Shown one piece after another: positions 32,879 through 41,852 of a stretch of DNA of 64,000 nucleotides; positions within the stretch are counted from its first letter, which is position 1; every line of letters begins with the position of its first letter. Below the pieces are notes generated by a model. That model searched no databases. It had not been told where the DNA came from and worked only from the letters and a program-made list of their open reading frames with translations. This DNA is from a virus. Both the position numbers and the translations under genes were made by a program. The DNA lies in IMG/VR virus record IMGVR_UViG_3300028559_001021, positions 1-64,000 of that record; one strand, 5' to 3'.

Positions 32879-33057
32879 TTACAATAATATATTCAACACA
32901 TAAAGACAAAGACTATAACGAAAAATTTAAGACCCATCTGATTAATTCGGTGGGTCTTAATGACGTTCAGATATTAGAATATCAAAACAACAACCAATAC
33001 TCATTAGCTCAAGTTTATAATAGTGGAATTTTTAAAATGTATTATTTATTAATCTAA
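32875..33057 (+). pseudogene. Truncated GT2-type glycosyltransferase (N-terminal fragment)
   Basis: Sixty codons. The first 50 (MITIIYSTHKDKDYNEKF.. SVGLNDVQILEYQNNNQYSL, AQVYNSGI) parallel the start of the gene at 33263 (MITIGYSSRN.. SVGLKNVEIIEIINNGNLSL). After YNSGI the match stops and the frame ends soon after. A leftward homing-endonuclease fragment begins at exactly this point, so insertion or deletion at that site destroyed the gene. Unlikely to be functional. Confidence 0.7.
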
Positions 33058-33169
33058 TTTTATTATAAATTGAATATAATTTTTTATTTAATATTCTTGA
33101 ACATTCTTTAGCACCAATTATTTTGTAATTTTCGATTAAAAATTTAACTTCACTTTCTATCCATCTCAT
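33032..33169 (-). pseudogene. Remnant of a homing endonuclease N-terminus (45 codons)
   Basis: A leftward frame from ATG 33169 encodes MRWIESEVKFLIENYKIIG, AKECSRILNKKLYSIYNKIR. This is a Myb/SANT-like helix-turn-helix of the kind that opens many phage HNH or GIY-YIG homing endonucleases. No nuclease domain follows. A promoter-like TATATTTATT lies about 20 bases upstream on the same strand. The fragment interrupts the glycosyltransferase that starts at 32875. The remaining AT-rich sequence up to 33262 shows nothing else I can identify. Confidence 0.6.
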
Positions 33170-33188
33170 TTTGTTAATTGTTTACATT

Positions 33189-33198
33189 AATAAATATA
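33189..33198 (-). promoter_or_regulatory. TATATTTATT promoter-like motif before the homing-gene remnant
   Basis: The minus strand reads TATATTTATT about 20 bases upstream of the ATG at 33169, a variant of the motif that precedes the intact homing genes. Confidence 0.3.
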
Positions 33199-33262
33199 AA
33201 TAAAACAATAAAAACTAATTACAATTAAGAATTATTGTTTTATTTTTAAAAAAAATATTGAT

Positions 33263-34762
33263 ATGATAACAATAGGATATTCTAGTCGAAATCATAATCA
33301 AAAACATTATGAACACTTGTCAAATAGTGTAGGTCTTAAAAATGTTGAGATTATTGAAATAATAAATAACGGTAATCTATCATTATCAGAATGCTATAAT
33401 GAAATATTAAAAAAATCAAAATTTAATATCAATGTTTATGTCCATGATGATATTAAACTTGAGAAAAATTGGGGTGTAAAACTATTGGAGGATTTCAATA
33501 ATAATTCCGACTTTGGTATTATCGGTAAAGCTGGTTCTTGTTATTTTCCAAAGTCTGGAATATATTGGGAACGAATGCAACAAACAATGGTTGGTCAAGT
33601 TTGGCATCACCCTATTGGACATAAAAAATGGATTAACAATTATTGCAGTAAATTACCATTTATAATACCCGTTGTAACAATTGATGGTTTATTTATATCA
33701 TTTGATAAGACAAAAATTAAACATCAGTTTGATGAAACAATTGGTAAATTCCATTTTTACGATCACGGATTTTCTGTTCCAAATTATTTGGATGGGGTTA
33801 AAATTGGTGTGACATCTTCCTTTGAAATTACTCATGAATCTATTGGACAACCAAATCAAGAATTTTTTGAAAGCAAAGATAAGTTTTTGGAAAAATATGG
33901 GGATAAATTTCCATTGGATTTAAGACCAAAAGATGTTTATGTTCCAAACTTAAAAATAAAAGAAAATAAAAATAAGGTTGCGGTAATCATTTCGACCAAA
34001 AGTAAATTGGATTTATTATTCCAATGTATTGAATCTTTTTATGAACATTGTAATCCAAAACAATATGATATATTTATTGCCGACACCGGTTCAGATGAAG
34101 AAGAATTAAAATCAATTAAAGAATTGGTAAATAAGGTTGATAATATCAAACTAATAAAATATCAATATTATAACTTTGCTAAGATTAACAATCATATTGT
34201 TAAAAATTACATTGGTAGAGAATATACATATGTGTTATTCTGTAACAACGATATTAAACTAATGAGTGATGTAATTGGTGGAATGTTAAATGTATTTAAA
34301 GAAAATTCAAAAGTTGGTACTGTAGGATGTAGACTTCATTATGAAGATAATACAATCCAACATAATGGAGCTATGATTGGTATTAGTGACAAATATCAAG
34401 TAATACTTAAACACTTAGATGAAAAAATATATTACCCATCAATTATGGGATTAAACAAAGTTGCAATTAATACTGCTGGTTTAATGATGATGACAAGATT
34501 TTTATTTGATAAAATTGGTGGGTTTAATGAACAATATTCAACTTCTTTTGAAGACGTTGAATTAAACATTAAATGTATATTACTAGGTTTTGATAATTTT
34601 TGTGATAGCAATCTAGTTGCTTATCATTATGAAAGTCAAACAAGAAAAACAAATGTTAATGATAAGGATGGACAATTTTATGATTATAAAAATGTTCTTT
34701 TACCATTCATAAATAAACATATTCAAACAATTATAAACAGAACAAAAATATATAAAGTATGA
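33263..34762 (+). CDS. Two-domain GT2-type glycosyltransferase
   Basis: A 499-residue protein. Residues about 1-225 are a GT-A-like domain without a standard first strand, but with NVYVHDDIKLEKNWG as a likely DxD-type site and a HITHES-like C-terminus. Residues about 235-480 are a typical GT2 domain: NKVAVIISTKSKLDLLFQCI, IFIADTGSDEEELKSIKELV, YVLFCNNDIKLMSDV (metal site NND), TVGCRLHYEDNTIQHNGAMI, and GGFNEQYSTSFEDVELNIKC. It likely adds two sugars or processively extends a glycan. It overlaps the next gene by four bases. Confidence 0.8.
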   Translation: MITIGYSSRNHNQKHYEHLSNSVGLKNVEIIEIINNGNLSLSECYNEILKKSKFNINVYVHDDIKLEKNWGVKLLEDFNNNSDFGIIGKAGSCYFPKSGIYWERMQQTMVGQVWHHPIGHKKWINNYCSKLPFIIPVVTIDGLFISFDKTKIKHQFDETIGKFHFYDHGFSVPNYLDGVKIGVTSSFEITHESIGQPNQEFFESKDKFLEKYGDKFPLDLRPKDVYVPNLKIKENKNKVAVIISTKSKLDLLFQCIESFYEHCNPKQYDIFIADTGSDEEELKSIKELVNKVDNIKLIKYQYYNFAKINNHIVKNYIGREYTYVLFCNNDIKLMSDVIGGMLNVFKENSKVGTVGCRLHYEDNTIQHNGAMIGISDKYQVILKHLDEKIYYPSIMGLNKVAINTAGLMMMTRFLFDKIGGFNEQYSTSFEDVELNIKCILLGFDNFCDSNLVAYHYESQTRKTNVNDKDGQFYDYKNVLLPFINKHIQTIINRTKIYKV

Positions 34763-35313
34763 TAACATTTATAATTCCATCTTTAAATAGACCAACAATT
34801 AAAAGAACTATTGAATCATTATTAAGTCAAACTTCTGAAAAATGGAAAGCTATTGTAATTTATGATGGTGTTGATGGTGAACTTTTTGAAGATGAAAGAA
34901 TAAAAACAATTAAGATAGATAAAACTGGTTTGGTTGGACCTAAAAATGGTCAATCTGGATTGGTTAGGAATGAAGGTATTAAACTAGTTGAAACAGATTG
35001 GATTGGATTTTTGGATGACGATGACACAATAGATTCCAATTATGTTAAAACATTGATTGAAAAATACACTAAATATGATTTTGTTGTATGGAGAATGAAA
35101 TATGAAAATGGTATGGTTCTTCCACCATTTTCATTGAATGATTTAGTTTTTGCAAGAGTTGGTATTTCTTTTTGTTACAAAAAAAGTATATTTAAAGAGT
35201 TATTGTTTAGTCAGAATAGAGATGGTGAAGACTTTGATTTTCTGATGGAACTTAAAAAACAATCCAATAAATTTATTATTACCCCAGAGGTAATGTACAA
35301 TGTTAGACACTAA
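34759..35313 (+). CDS. GT2-family glycosyltransferase
   Basis: A 184-residue compact GT2. It has the first-strand motif MITFIIPSLNRPTIKRTIES, the acceptor/donor region SGLVRNEGIKLVETDWIGF, the metal-binding run LDDDDTIDSNY (residues about 90-100) and a late GEDFDFLMELKK. Short GT2 enzymes of this size are common in phages. The sugar is unknown. It sits in an unbroken rightward run of glycan genes with overlapping or abutting ends. Confidence 0.8.
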   Translation: MITFIIPSLNRPTIKRTIESLLSQTSEKWKAIVIYDGVDGELFEDERIKTIKIDKTGLVGPKNGQSGLVRNEGIKLVETDWIGFLDDDDTIDSNYVKTLIEKYTKYDFVVWRMKYENGMVLPPFSLNDLVFARVGISFCYKKSIFKELLFSQNRDGEDFDFLMELKKQSNKFIITPEVMYNVRH

Positions 35314-35943
35314 ATGAAACTATTCGAAAGATTTGATAAAGTTTATTGTATCAATCTTAAAAGAAGACCTGAAAGATTAGAAGAATTCAGAAAAGAAGTT
35401 GAAAAATATGACTTGGGTAACTTTGAAGTTTTTGAAGCTGTTGATGGAAATACAATAAAAAATAGAAGAAGTAATAAATTAAAACCAAGTGAACAAGGTT
35501 TAATTGAAAGTAATTTATTAATCATTAAAGAATGTATTAAAAACAATTATGATAATGTTTTAATTCTTGAAGATGATTGTACTTTTACAGATGAAGTTTT
35601 AAACTTGGATGACTATTTTAATAAGTTACCAACTGATTGGGATATGTTGTATATGGGGGGCAATCATAATACACATATGAATATTAAAGTGCCTGAAGTA
35701 ATCAACGATAAGATATGTCAACTACATCACACCTACTCAACACATTTTGTCACAATAAAAAGTACATTGTTCGATGAATTAGAATTTTTATTGAGTATAA
35801 CTAATGAACCATTAGATGTGACATATACAAATTTACAAAAAAATAAAAATGTATATTCTTTTTATCCTGCCATAGCAAAACAAAGAATTGGGTTTTCTGA
35901 TATACAACAAAGAACAATGGATTATAATTGGTTGATAAAATGA
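35314..35943 (+). CDS. GT25-family (LPS-type) glycosyltransferase
   Basis: A 209-residue GT25 protein. It opens with KVYCINLKRRPERLEEFRKE, continues VFEAVDGNTI, then SNLLIIKECIKNNYDNVLIL, and has the hallmark LEDDCTF (residues about 86-92), the conserved acid-acid motif. GT25 enzymes add galactose or glucose to LPS core in Gram-negative bacteria. Here the target could be virion protein or host surface glycan. It starts directly after the previous stop. Confidence 0.85.
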   Translation: MKLFERFDKVYCINLKRRPERLEEFRKEVEKYDLGNFEVFEAVDGNTIKNRRSNKLKPSEQGLIESNLLIIKECIKNNYDNVLILEDDCTFTDEVLNLDDYFNKLPTDWDMLYMGGNHNTHMNIKVPEVINDKICQLHHTYSTHFVTIKSTLFDELEFLLSITNEPLDVTYTNLQKNKNVYSFYPAIAKQRIGFSDIQQRTMDYNWLIK

Positions 35944-36038
35944 AAAAAATATTTTTTACAGCAGATTTAATTGGTGGATTGGGGAATCAAATGTTTCAAA
36001 TACCCAATTACAGGGTTTTGACACATCAAAATATGTAA
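35940..36038 (+). pseudogene. Remnant of a GT11 fucosyltransferase N-terminus
   Basis: Thirty-two codons from an ATGA overlap at 35940. They encode MKKIFFTADLIGGLGNQMFQ, with the GGLGNQMFQ signature of alpha-1,2-fucosyltransferases, then drift to a stop. The downstream sequence in another frame (QGFDTSKYVNNVYC) appears to continue a decayed version of the same gene. A deletion plus frameshift has removed most of the N-terminal domain. Confidence 0.65.
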
Positions 36039-36043
36039 ATAAT

Positions 36044-36649
36044 GTGTATTGTAAATTATCATTTAACAATGATATAAAAGTAGATTCAGTAATTAATTCT
36101 GGGTGGGTGTTTACTCCAATTTTAGTCAATCCAAATTATTCAACAGAATTTAGGGGTTATTATCAAAGTAGTAAAAATTTTTATGGATATGATAATGAAA
36201 TTATTGATATGTTTTCACCTAATGAAAATGTTTTAGAAATAATTTCTAAAATATATGAAGATAAAAATGTTTGGATGACTAGTGGTTCTTTTATGTATCA
36301 CGATGGTAGAAAAGGATTCGCTAATCCACCCAAGAATTTTACAAATATTAGAAATCAAGTTTTTACTTTATCTCATCTCAGAACTTGGAAATCTTGGTTA
36401 TGGAAAAAAATAAAAGTTGAGGATTTAAAAGATGAAAATGGTAAATATTGGAGTGTTGCTGGTGACTTATCGTTTATGTTTCCTATGTTAGAAATGTCAG
36501 GTGAAAAACATTTTAAATATATCCCTAATATTCTCTACATATATAACGAATCAAACCCTCTTAACGACCACAAAGTCAACCTCCAAGAAGTAGGAAAAAT
36601 TGTTAATAAAATTAGAAATAAGATTGATTATAAAAAAATTGACGATTAA
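36044..36649 (+). CDS. Chimeric glycosyltransferase remnant: GT11 middle joined to GT2-type C-terminus
   Basis: A 201-codon frame opening with GTG. Residues about 1-80 resemble the mid part of GT11 (FRGYYQSSKNFYGYDNEIID, compare DGFFQSEKYFKHNRESIL in the next gene). Residues about 85-195 match the C-terminal part of certain phage GT2-like enzymes (GKYWSVAGDLSFMFPMLEMS, KYIPNILYIYNESNPLNDHK). Neither half has its own catalytic core. This looks like the product of illegitimate recombination and may be inactive, though the frame is open. Confidence 0.55.
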   Translation: MYCKLSFNNDIKVDSVINSGWVFTPILVNPNYSTEFRGYYQSSKNFYGYDNEIIDMFSPNENVLEIISKIYEDKNVWMTSGSFMYHDGRKGFANPPKNFTNIRNQVFTLSHLRTWKSWLWKKIKVEDLKDENGKYWSVAGDLSFMFPMLEMSGEKHFKYIPNILYIYNESNPLNDHKVNLQEVGKIVNKIRNKIDYKKIDD

Positions 36650-37443
36650 TGATTTATTGTTATTTGAAAGGAGGATTAGGTAATATGTTGTTCCAAATTG
36701 CGGCAACAAAGTCGTTTTCTATTGATATGAAAACCGATTGTTCTTTCCCAAATTTAACTAATCATCTAAAATTCCTAAATGAAGACCAAACATATAACCC
36801 AAAATTAAATTATGCTTTCGAGTATGAATCATTATTAACTAAACTAAATTCTACATCACCAACTAAACCGTTATCAACCTATAATTTTCCTTTTCATTAC
36901 GTTAATCCAATAATGAAAGATGAAATAATAATTGATGGATTTTTTCAAAGTGAAAAATATTTCAAACATAACAGAGAGTCTATTTTAAATTTTTTAAATT
37001 TTGAGGTAATTTCACAATTAGTGAAAGAAAAATATAATAACATTATAAATAATAATTCAACATCTGTACACATCAGACGTGGAGACTATGTTAGATTACC
37101 TAGTCATCATCCACTACAAACAAAAGAATATTTCAACAGCTCAATCAATTTGTTGAAAAACAAAACAGACAATTTTGTTATTTTTAGTGATGATATAGAT
37201 TGGTGTAAAAAAAATATAGAAATAGATAATTGTATCTTTATTGAAAATGAAAAAGATTATATTGAATTATATTTGATGTCTCAGTGTAAAAATAATATAA
37301 TTTCTAATTCCTCATTTTCATGGTGGGGCGCGTGGTTAAATAACAAAGATGACAAGGTAGTAATCGCACCTAAAATATGGTTTGGTCAAAAAATAACACA
37401 TAAAACTGAAGATATAATACCAAATTCATGGACAAAACTTTAA
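36649..37443 (+). CDS. Alpha-1,2-fucosyltransferase (GT11)
   Basis: A 264-residue intact GT11 enzyme with GGLGNMLFQIAA (8-19), the acceptor-side IIIDGFFQSEKYFKHNRESI, the GDP-binding HIRRGDYV (141-148) and the C-terminal SNSSFSWWGAWLN. It transfers fucose from GDP-fucose in an alpha-1,2 linkage. The GDP-mannose dehydratase at 42019 makes the immediate precursor of GDP-fucose. A GDP-fucose synthase is not in this window, so the host must supply it or it lies elsewhere. Confidence 0.88.
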   Translation: MIYCYLKGGLGNMLFQIAATKSFSIDMKTDCSFPNLTNHLKFLNEDQTYNPKLNYAFEYESLLTKLNSTSPTKPLSTYNFPFHYVNPIMKDEIIIDGFFQSEKYFKHNRESILNFLNFEVISQLVKEKYNNIINNNSTSVHIRRGDYVRLPSHHPLQTKEYFNSSINLLKNKTDNFVIFSDDIDWCKKNIEIDNCIFIENEKDYIELYLMSQCKNNIISNSSFSWWGAWLNNKDDKVVIAPKIWFGQKITHKTEDIIPNSWTKL

Positions 37444-37449
37444 AATAAT

Positions 37450-37857
37450 ATGGAAAAAATTTACTCAAAAATAGATGGAAGACTACTTCATCTTGTCAAC
37501 AGATTATCTGAAGTTGAAAACAGACAAGATATAATACCGCCAAATAATTTCATACAATGTGCCACATTAAGAATGGAAAAAGGTAAAACATTTCCACCAC
37601 ATAAACACATTGAAAAAGAAAGATTGTATACTAATCAAATAGCTCAAGAATCTTGGATTGTAATCAAAGGTAGAGTTAAGTGTAAATTTTATGATTTAAA
37701 CGATGAACTTATTGCTGAACCTATATTAGGTGTTGGTGATGCCAGTTTTACATTGTATGGTGGGCATACTTATGAAATTTTAGAAGATGATACAATAGTA
37801 TATGAATATAAAACTGGTCCATACGAAGGACAATCATTAGATAAAAAATTTTTATAA
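37450..37857 (+). CDS. Cupin-fold protein (WbuC-like)
   Basis: A 135-residue protein with a small cupin barrel: CATLRMEKGKTFPPHKHIEK (two His in the first cupin motif), SWIVIKGRVKCKFYD, and a second motif with GDASFTLYGGHTYEIL. WbuC-type cupins sit in O-antigen clusters with unclear roles. Others isomerise or epimerise nucleotide sugars. Context favours sugar modification. Metal binding through the paired His residues is likely. Confidence 0.7.
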   Translation: MEKIYSKIDGRLLHLVNRLSEVENRQDIIPPNNFIQCATLRMEKGKTFPPHKHIEKERLYTNQIAQESWIVIKGRVKCKFYDLNDELIAEPILGVGDASFTLYGGHTYEILEDDTIVYEYKTGPYEGQSLDKKFL

Positions 37858-37862
37858 AATAT

Positions 37863-38555
37863 ATGAGATTTTCTATTGTAATACCTACTTGGGAACAGTA
37901 TGGTAAAGGTTATTTTTTTTTAACTCAATTATTAGATTCAATTAAAAATCAATCATTCAATGATTATGAAATTGTAATCTCAGACCATAGTATTAATAAT
38001 GAAATAGAAAACATATGTAAAAAGTATGATTTCTTAAAAATTTCATATCTAAGAAATCAAAATAAAAGGGGAAATAGTCCTCATAATTTGAATTTTGGTT
38101 TACGCCAAGCGAAAGGTGAAATAATCAAAGTTATGTTTCAGGATGATTTTTTTATAAATCCGAATTCATTAAAGTTAATTAGTAACGAGTTTGAAATAAA
38201 TGATTGTAAATGGTTAGTAAATGGCTGTTGTCATACAACAGATTCTATTAATTTTTTCAGATATATGATACCAAAATGGAACGATAGAATAAATGAAGGG
38301 GTTAATACAATTAGTTCACCATCAGTTTTATCATTTATAAATAAAGATATACTATATTTTGATGAAAATCTAACTATGCTTATGGACTGTGATTATTATT
38401 ATTCACTTCACAAAAAATATGGGTTACCTTCAATATTAAAAGAATATTTGATAGCAAATACTTTTCATGAATATCAAATAAGTAAAATGTATGATAAAAA
38501 TCTTCAGGAAGAAATAAACTTAGTAAAACAAAAAAAATATGAATTTAGAAAATGA
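37863..38555 (+). CDS. GT2-family glycosyltransferase
   Basis: A 230-residue GT2. It starts MRFSIVIPTWEQYGKGYFFL, has YEIVISDHSINNEIENICKK, SPHNLNFGLRQAKGEIIKVM, and FQDDFFINPNSL as the metal-binding site (QDD). The C-terminal part with MDCDYYYSLHKKYGLPSI resembles phage and LPS-type enzymes. It overlaps the next gene if that starts at 38539. Confidence 0.8.
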   Translation: MRFSIVIPTWEQYGKGYFFLTQLLDSIKNQSFNDYEIVISDHSINNEIENICKKYDFLKISYLRNQNKRGNSPHNLNFGLRQAKGEIIKVMFQDDFFINPNSLKLISNEFEINDCKWLVNGCCHTTDSINFFRYMIPKWNDRINEGVNTISSPSVLSFINKDILYFDENLTMLMDCDYYYSLHKKYGLPSILKEYLIANTFHEYQISKMYDKNLQEEINLVKQKKYEFRK

Positions 38556-39189
38556 TGGAGAAAGAATGGACATAAATTATTATGACATAAACTATGATAG
38601 ATTTGATATGTATCAAAAATCACATTATAAAAGATATGAAATGGCAAAAACACTAGTTAAAGAAGATTATATCGTTGCAGATATGGCTTGTGGTTCAGGT
38701 TATGGTTCGTTGATGTTATCAGAAAATTGTAAGGAAGTTCATAGTGTTGATATTGACAAAATAACAATAGATGAAATCTCTAAAAGATATAATAAAGAAA
38801 GTAAGGTAAAATTTTATAACAAAAATCTTTTGGACATTGATTTTGAAAATAAATTTGACATGATAGTTTCTTTTGAAACAGTTGAACATTTTAAAGAAGA
38901 AGAATTAGATATACTTTTTTATAAATTTCATAAATCCTTAAAATCTGATGGGGTATTTTTATTTTCAACTCCGTATAATCAAGATAAAAACATTCATTCT
39001 ATGAAATGGCATAGAACATTTTATATAACGGAAGAAAAGATTAATAAATTATTAGAGTCGTATTTTTATATTGAAAAAACTTGGTATCAAGATTATCATT
39101 CACATAATTTGAATGAAGAAGGATATATAAAACATTTCATAATTTGTAAAACAAAAAAAAATAACTCATGTATAAAGAAGATATTATAA
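38539..39189 (+). CDS. SAM-dependent methyltransferase (class I)
   Basis: A 216-residue protein with the SAM motif I VADMACGSGYGSLML (47-61), an acidic strand-2 end (VDIDK), motif IV-like FDMIVSFETVEHF, and a late FSTPYNQDKNIHSMKWHRTF typical of small-molecule or sugar methyltransferases. A start at 38566 (MDINYYDINY) would remove the overlap with the previous gene and is equally plausible. Likely methylates a glycan built by this cluster. Confidence 0.8.
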   Translation: MNLENDGERMDINYYDINYDRFDMYQKSHYKRYEMAKTLVKEDYIVADMACGSGYGSLMLSENCKEVHSVDIDKITIDEISKRYNKESKVKFYNKNLLDIDFENKFDMIVSFETVEHFKEEELDILFYKFHKSLKSDGVFLFSTPYNQDKNIHSMKWHRTFYITEEKINKLLESYFYIEKTWYQDYHSHNLNEEGYIKHFIICKTKKNNSCIKKIL

Positions 39190-39848
39190 CAACAATGGCA
39201 AGCACTGAATTTATGACAGACCCTAAATTTGTAAGTGCATATAATAAATGTGAACAATCTGATAACAATAGATTAATAAGTAGTTCGTATACAATTAGAT
39301 GGAGAATACATACTTTAATTTGGGCAGCAAAATACGCTTCTAAACTTGAAGGGGATTTTGTTGAGTTCGGTGGTGGTTTTGGTTTATTTTCATCAGCAAT
39401 TTATGAATATTTAAATTTTAATAATATTGATAAAAAATATTATTTACTTGATAGCTTCGAAGGATTAAAAGACAAAAACCTATTTCCTGAAGAAATTAGT
39501 TCACTAAATAATTACAAGAGATTTGGTAATTGGTATGAAGAAGTTAAACAAAAATTTAATTCTTTTGACAATATGGTTATTATACCTGGTTATGTCCCTG
39601 ATACTTTAACAGAAATAAAAACAGATAAAGTATGCTTTGTTTCAATAGATTTTAATTGTATGGAACCAGAAAAAGACGCACTTAAATTTATATGGGATAA
39701 ACTAGTAAAGGGAGGGATTATAATTTTTGATGACTATGCCTTTCCAGGTCATCACAATCAAAAAAAATCTCACGATAAATTTGCTGAAGAAAATAATTGT
39801 TTAATTTATACTTGTCCAACAGGACAAGGTATTTTAATTAAATCATAA
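39168..39848 (+). CDS. TylF/MycF-like O-methyltransferase
   Basis: A 226-residue class I methyltransferase of the TylF (macrocin O-methyltransferase) family. It has GDFVEFGGGFGLFSSAIYEY (SAM-binding), YYLLDSFEGLKDKN, and IIIFDDYAFPGHHNQKKSHD with the paired Asp and His residues that bind Mg and the sugar hydroxyls. TylF-type enzymes methylate sugar O-groups. An ATG at residue 10 is an alternative start. It supports capping or tailoring of a deoxysugar. Confidence 0.82.
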   Translation: MYKEDIITTMASTEFMTDPKFVSAYNKCEQSDNNRLISSSYTIRWRIHTLIWAAKYASKLEGDFVEFGGGFGLFSSAIYEYLNFNNIDKKYYLLDSFEGLKDKNLFPEEISSLNNYKRFGNWYEEVKQKFNSFDNMVIIPGYVPDTLTEIKTDKVCFVSIDFNCMEPEKDALKFIWDKLVKGGIIIFDDYAFPGHHNQKKSHDKFAEENNCLIYTCPTGQGILIKS

Positions 39849-39865
39849 CTTTTAATAAACTAAAT

Positions 39866-40393
39866 ATGAAATCAATAAAAGAAAAAGATATCGTAATTAA
39901 TGATGATGTATTTTTCAAGCATGAACCGTATTATGTTGGGGAACATATTGCAATAGATAAAGGATTTTATTGTACCACAAATATATCAATTGGTAGTTAT
40001 GTCCACATAAGTCCTTATGTGACAATAATCGGAGGGTCTGATGCGAGTTTTATATCAAAGGGAATAAATAATATTATGGCTGGAGCAAGAATTATATGTG
40101 CCAGTGATCGCTTTGACGAGTCCGGACTATTTGGTTCTATGATACCAAAAGAACTTAAAGGTAAACAAATAAATGAAGAAATAATTATGGAAGAATTTTC
40201 AAACATAGGAACTAATTCTATAGTTTTACCAGGTACTATATTAAGAAAAGGAGTATTATTAACCGCAGGCAGTTTATTGATGGGGGATACTGAAGAATGG
40301 GGGGTTTATAAAGGTAATCCCGCAAAATTGGTGAAAAAAATTAATCCCCATATAATATTGGAAAACGCAAAAAAATTAGGTTTATATCAATGA
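39866..40393 (+). CDS. Left-handed beta-helix acyl/acetyltransferase
   Basis: A 175-residue LbH protein. The central region has hexapeptide-type turns (ISIGSYVHISPYVTIIGGSD, IMAGARIICASDRFD, SNIGTNSIVLPGTILRKGVL), then the common tail YKGNPAKLVKKINPH. It probably acetylates an amino- or hydroxyl-sugar. It overlaps the next gene by four bases (ATGA). Confidence 0.8.
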   Translation: MKSIKEKDIVINDDVFFKHEPYYVGEHIAIDKGFYCTTNISIGSYVHISPYVTIIGGSDASFISKGINNIMAGARIICASDRFDESGLFGSMIPKELKGKQINEEIIMEEFSNIGTNSIVLPGTILRKGVLLTAGSLLMGDTEEWGVYKGNPAKLVKKINPHIILENAKKLGLYQ

Positions 40394-41192
40394 TACAACA
40401 AAAGAAAAAATTAGTTTTATATGGTGGTGGATTTAAACACGCGATTAAGGAAATAAATAACTTGACAAAATATGTTGAGTGGACATTAAATGATGAAGAC
40501 TCAAAGGTATGTTTATATGTTGACCAAGGATTAATGAGTCCAACAAATCCAACAAAACAAAACTATGGATGGTTACGTGAATCCAAAACAATAATACCAA
40601 ATTATTATAGTTGGTGTAAAAATAATATAGATTTATTAAAAAAAAATTTATAAAAGTTTTTACTCATGATAAAGAATTAACAAAAAAATCAGATATATTC
40701 CAAATCATTCAATGTGCTGTTAAATCCGTTTTAAGTGATGGTAAAATATCCCCTAAGACTAAATTAGTTTCTATGATAACCTCTAATAAAAATATGTGTA
40801 GTGAACATAGATTTAGGTTACAAATTTTAGAAAAGTATCGAAATAAATGTGATGTTTTTGGAAAAGGTATAAATTTTATAAAAAATATAGAAGATGGGCT
40901 TAGAGATTATTGTTTTTCTATTACTGTAGAAAATGCTAATTATCCAAATATGGTTACAGAAAAAATTACAAATTGTTTTATGACTGGCACAATACCAATA
41001 TATTACGGTATTGATAACATAGGTGATTTTTTCAACAAAAATGGTATTATTATTTTAAATAACGATTTCAAAATAGAAGACCTAAGTTTTGATTTTTATT
41101 ACTCCAAAATCCAATATATCGAAGAAAATTATGAAATATCAAAAAATTTAATGTTACCAGAAGACTTAATCTATTTAAATTATTTGAAATAA
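40390..41192 (+). pseudogene. GT10 alpha-1,3-fucosyltransferase split by a frameshift in a run of nine A
   Basis: The first 87 codons (40390-40653) encode GQ-type N-terminal sequence ending ESKTIIPNYYSWCKNNIDLL. The frame then breaks in A9 (40638-40646). In the +1-shifted frame the protein continues KVFTHDKELTKKSDI and joins an open stretch (through 41192) with SMITSNKNMCSEHRFRLQIL, RDYCFSITVENANYPNMVTE and KITNCFMTGTIPIYYGI, the GT10 core. Ten A would restore one protein of about 266 residues. It could be a sequencing error, a real mutation, or slippage-controlled expression. Confidence 0.75.
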
Positions 41193-41212
41193 AGAATTAT
41201 TTTTTTTATTTA

Positions 41213-41240
41213 TTTAATTTTAAATTAAATTTTTTTTTTT
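41213..41240 (+). terminator. AT-only terminator-like hairpin
   Basis: TTTAATT and AATTAAA form a 7-bp stem with a 3-base loop followed by 11 T. With no G-C pairs it would be weak. It lies between the GT10 gene and the aminotransferase-like gene. Confidence 0.4.
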
Positions 41241-41252
41241 AAAAATTAACTT

Positions 41253-41852
41253 ATGTCATTTGAAATCGTAAAAGAATTTGAATCCGCAATATCTAAATTT
41301 TTCGGATCAAAATATGCGGTAGCCGTTGATAGTTGTACTCATGGTTTAGAATTAGCTTTAAGATACACTAAAGAAAAAAAAATAAATGTTCCATATAGAA
41401 CATACCTTTCAGTACCAATGTTAGCTAATAAATTAGGATTAGAACTAATATGGAGAGATGAAGAATGGGAGGATTACTACACAATTAATTATGGTGAAAC
41501 TAAAATCATAGATGCCGCAGTTTTATGGAAAAAAAACAGTTACATATCAAACACTATAATGTGTTTAAGTTTCCAATATCAAAAACATCTAAGTATTGGT
41601 CGAGGTGGTATGATTCTTTGTGATAATGAAAAATTGGCTAGTGATTTAAAAAAAATGTCATACGATGGTAGATTACCAAATATACCTTGGAGAGAACAAA
41701 ATATTGATACTTTTGGATATCATTATTATATGACACCAGAATTGGCTAAAATTGGATTGGATAAATTACAAACAGCCATTGAAACCCCCCCACGAAAATG
41801 GGTTTATACTGATTGGCCTAACTTAACCCAAATGGAAATATTCAAAAAATGA
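41253..41852 (+). CDS. Short DegT/DnrJ/EryC1-like PLP aminotransferase
   Basis: A 199-residue protein with a DegT-type start (FESAISKFFGSKYAVAVDSC, THGLELALRY) and the PLP lysine segment MCLSFQYQKHLSIGRGGMIL (K111). Full sugar aminotransferases have about 370 residues. This one lacks most of the C-terminal domain, like other short phage versions. It may make an aminodeoxysugar, or be a reduced form that only binds. Its stop overlaps the next small gene. Confidence 0.7.
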   Translation: MSFEIVKEFESAISKFFGSKYAVAVDSCTHGLELALRYTKEKKINVPYRTYLSVPMLANKLGLELIWRDEEWEDYYTINYGETKIIDAAVLWKKNSYISNTIMCLSFQYQKHLSIGRGGMILCDNEKLASDLKKMSYDGRLPNIPWREQNIDTFGYHYYMTPELAKIGLDKLQTAIETPPRKWVYTDWPNLTQMEIFKK

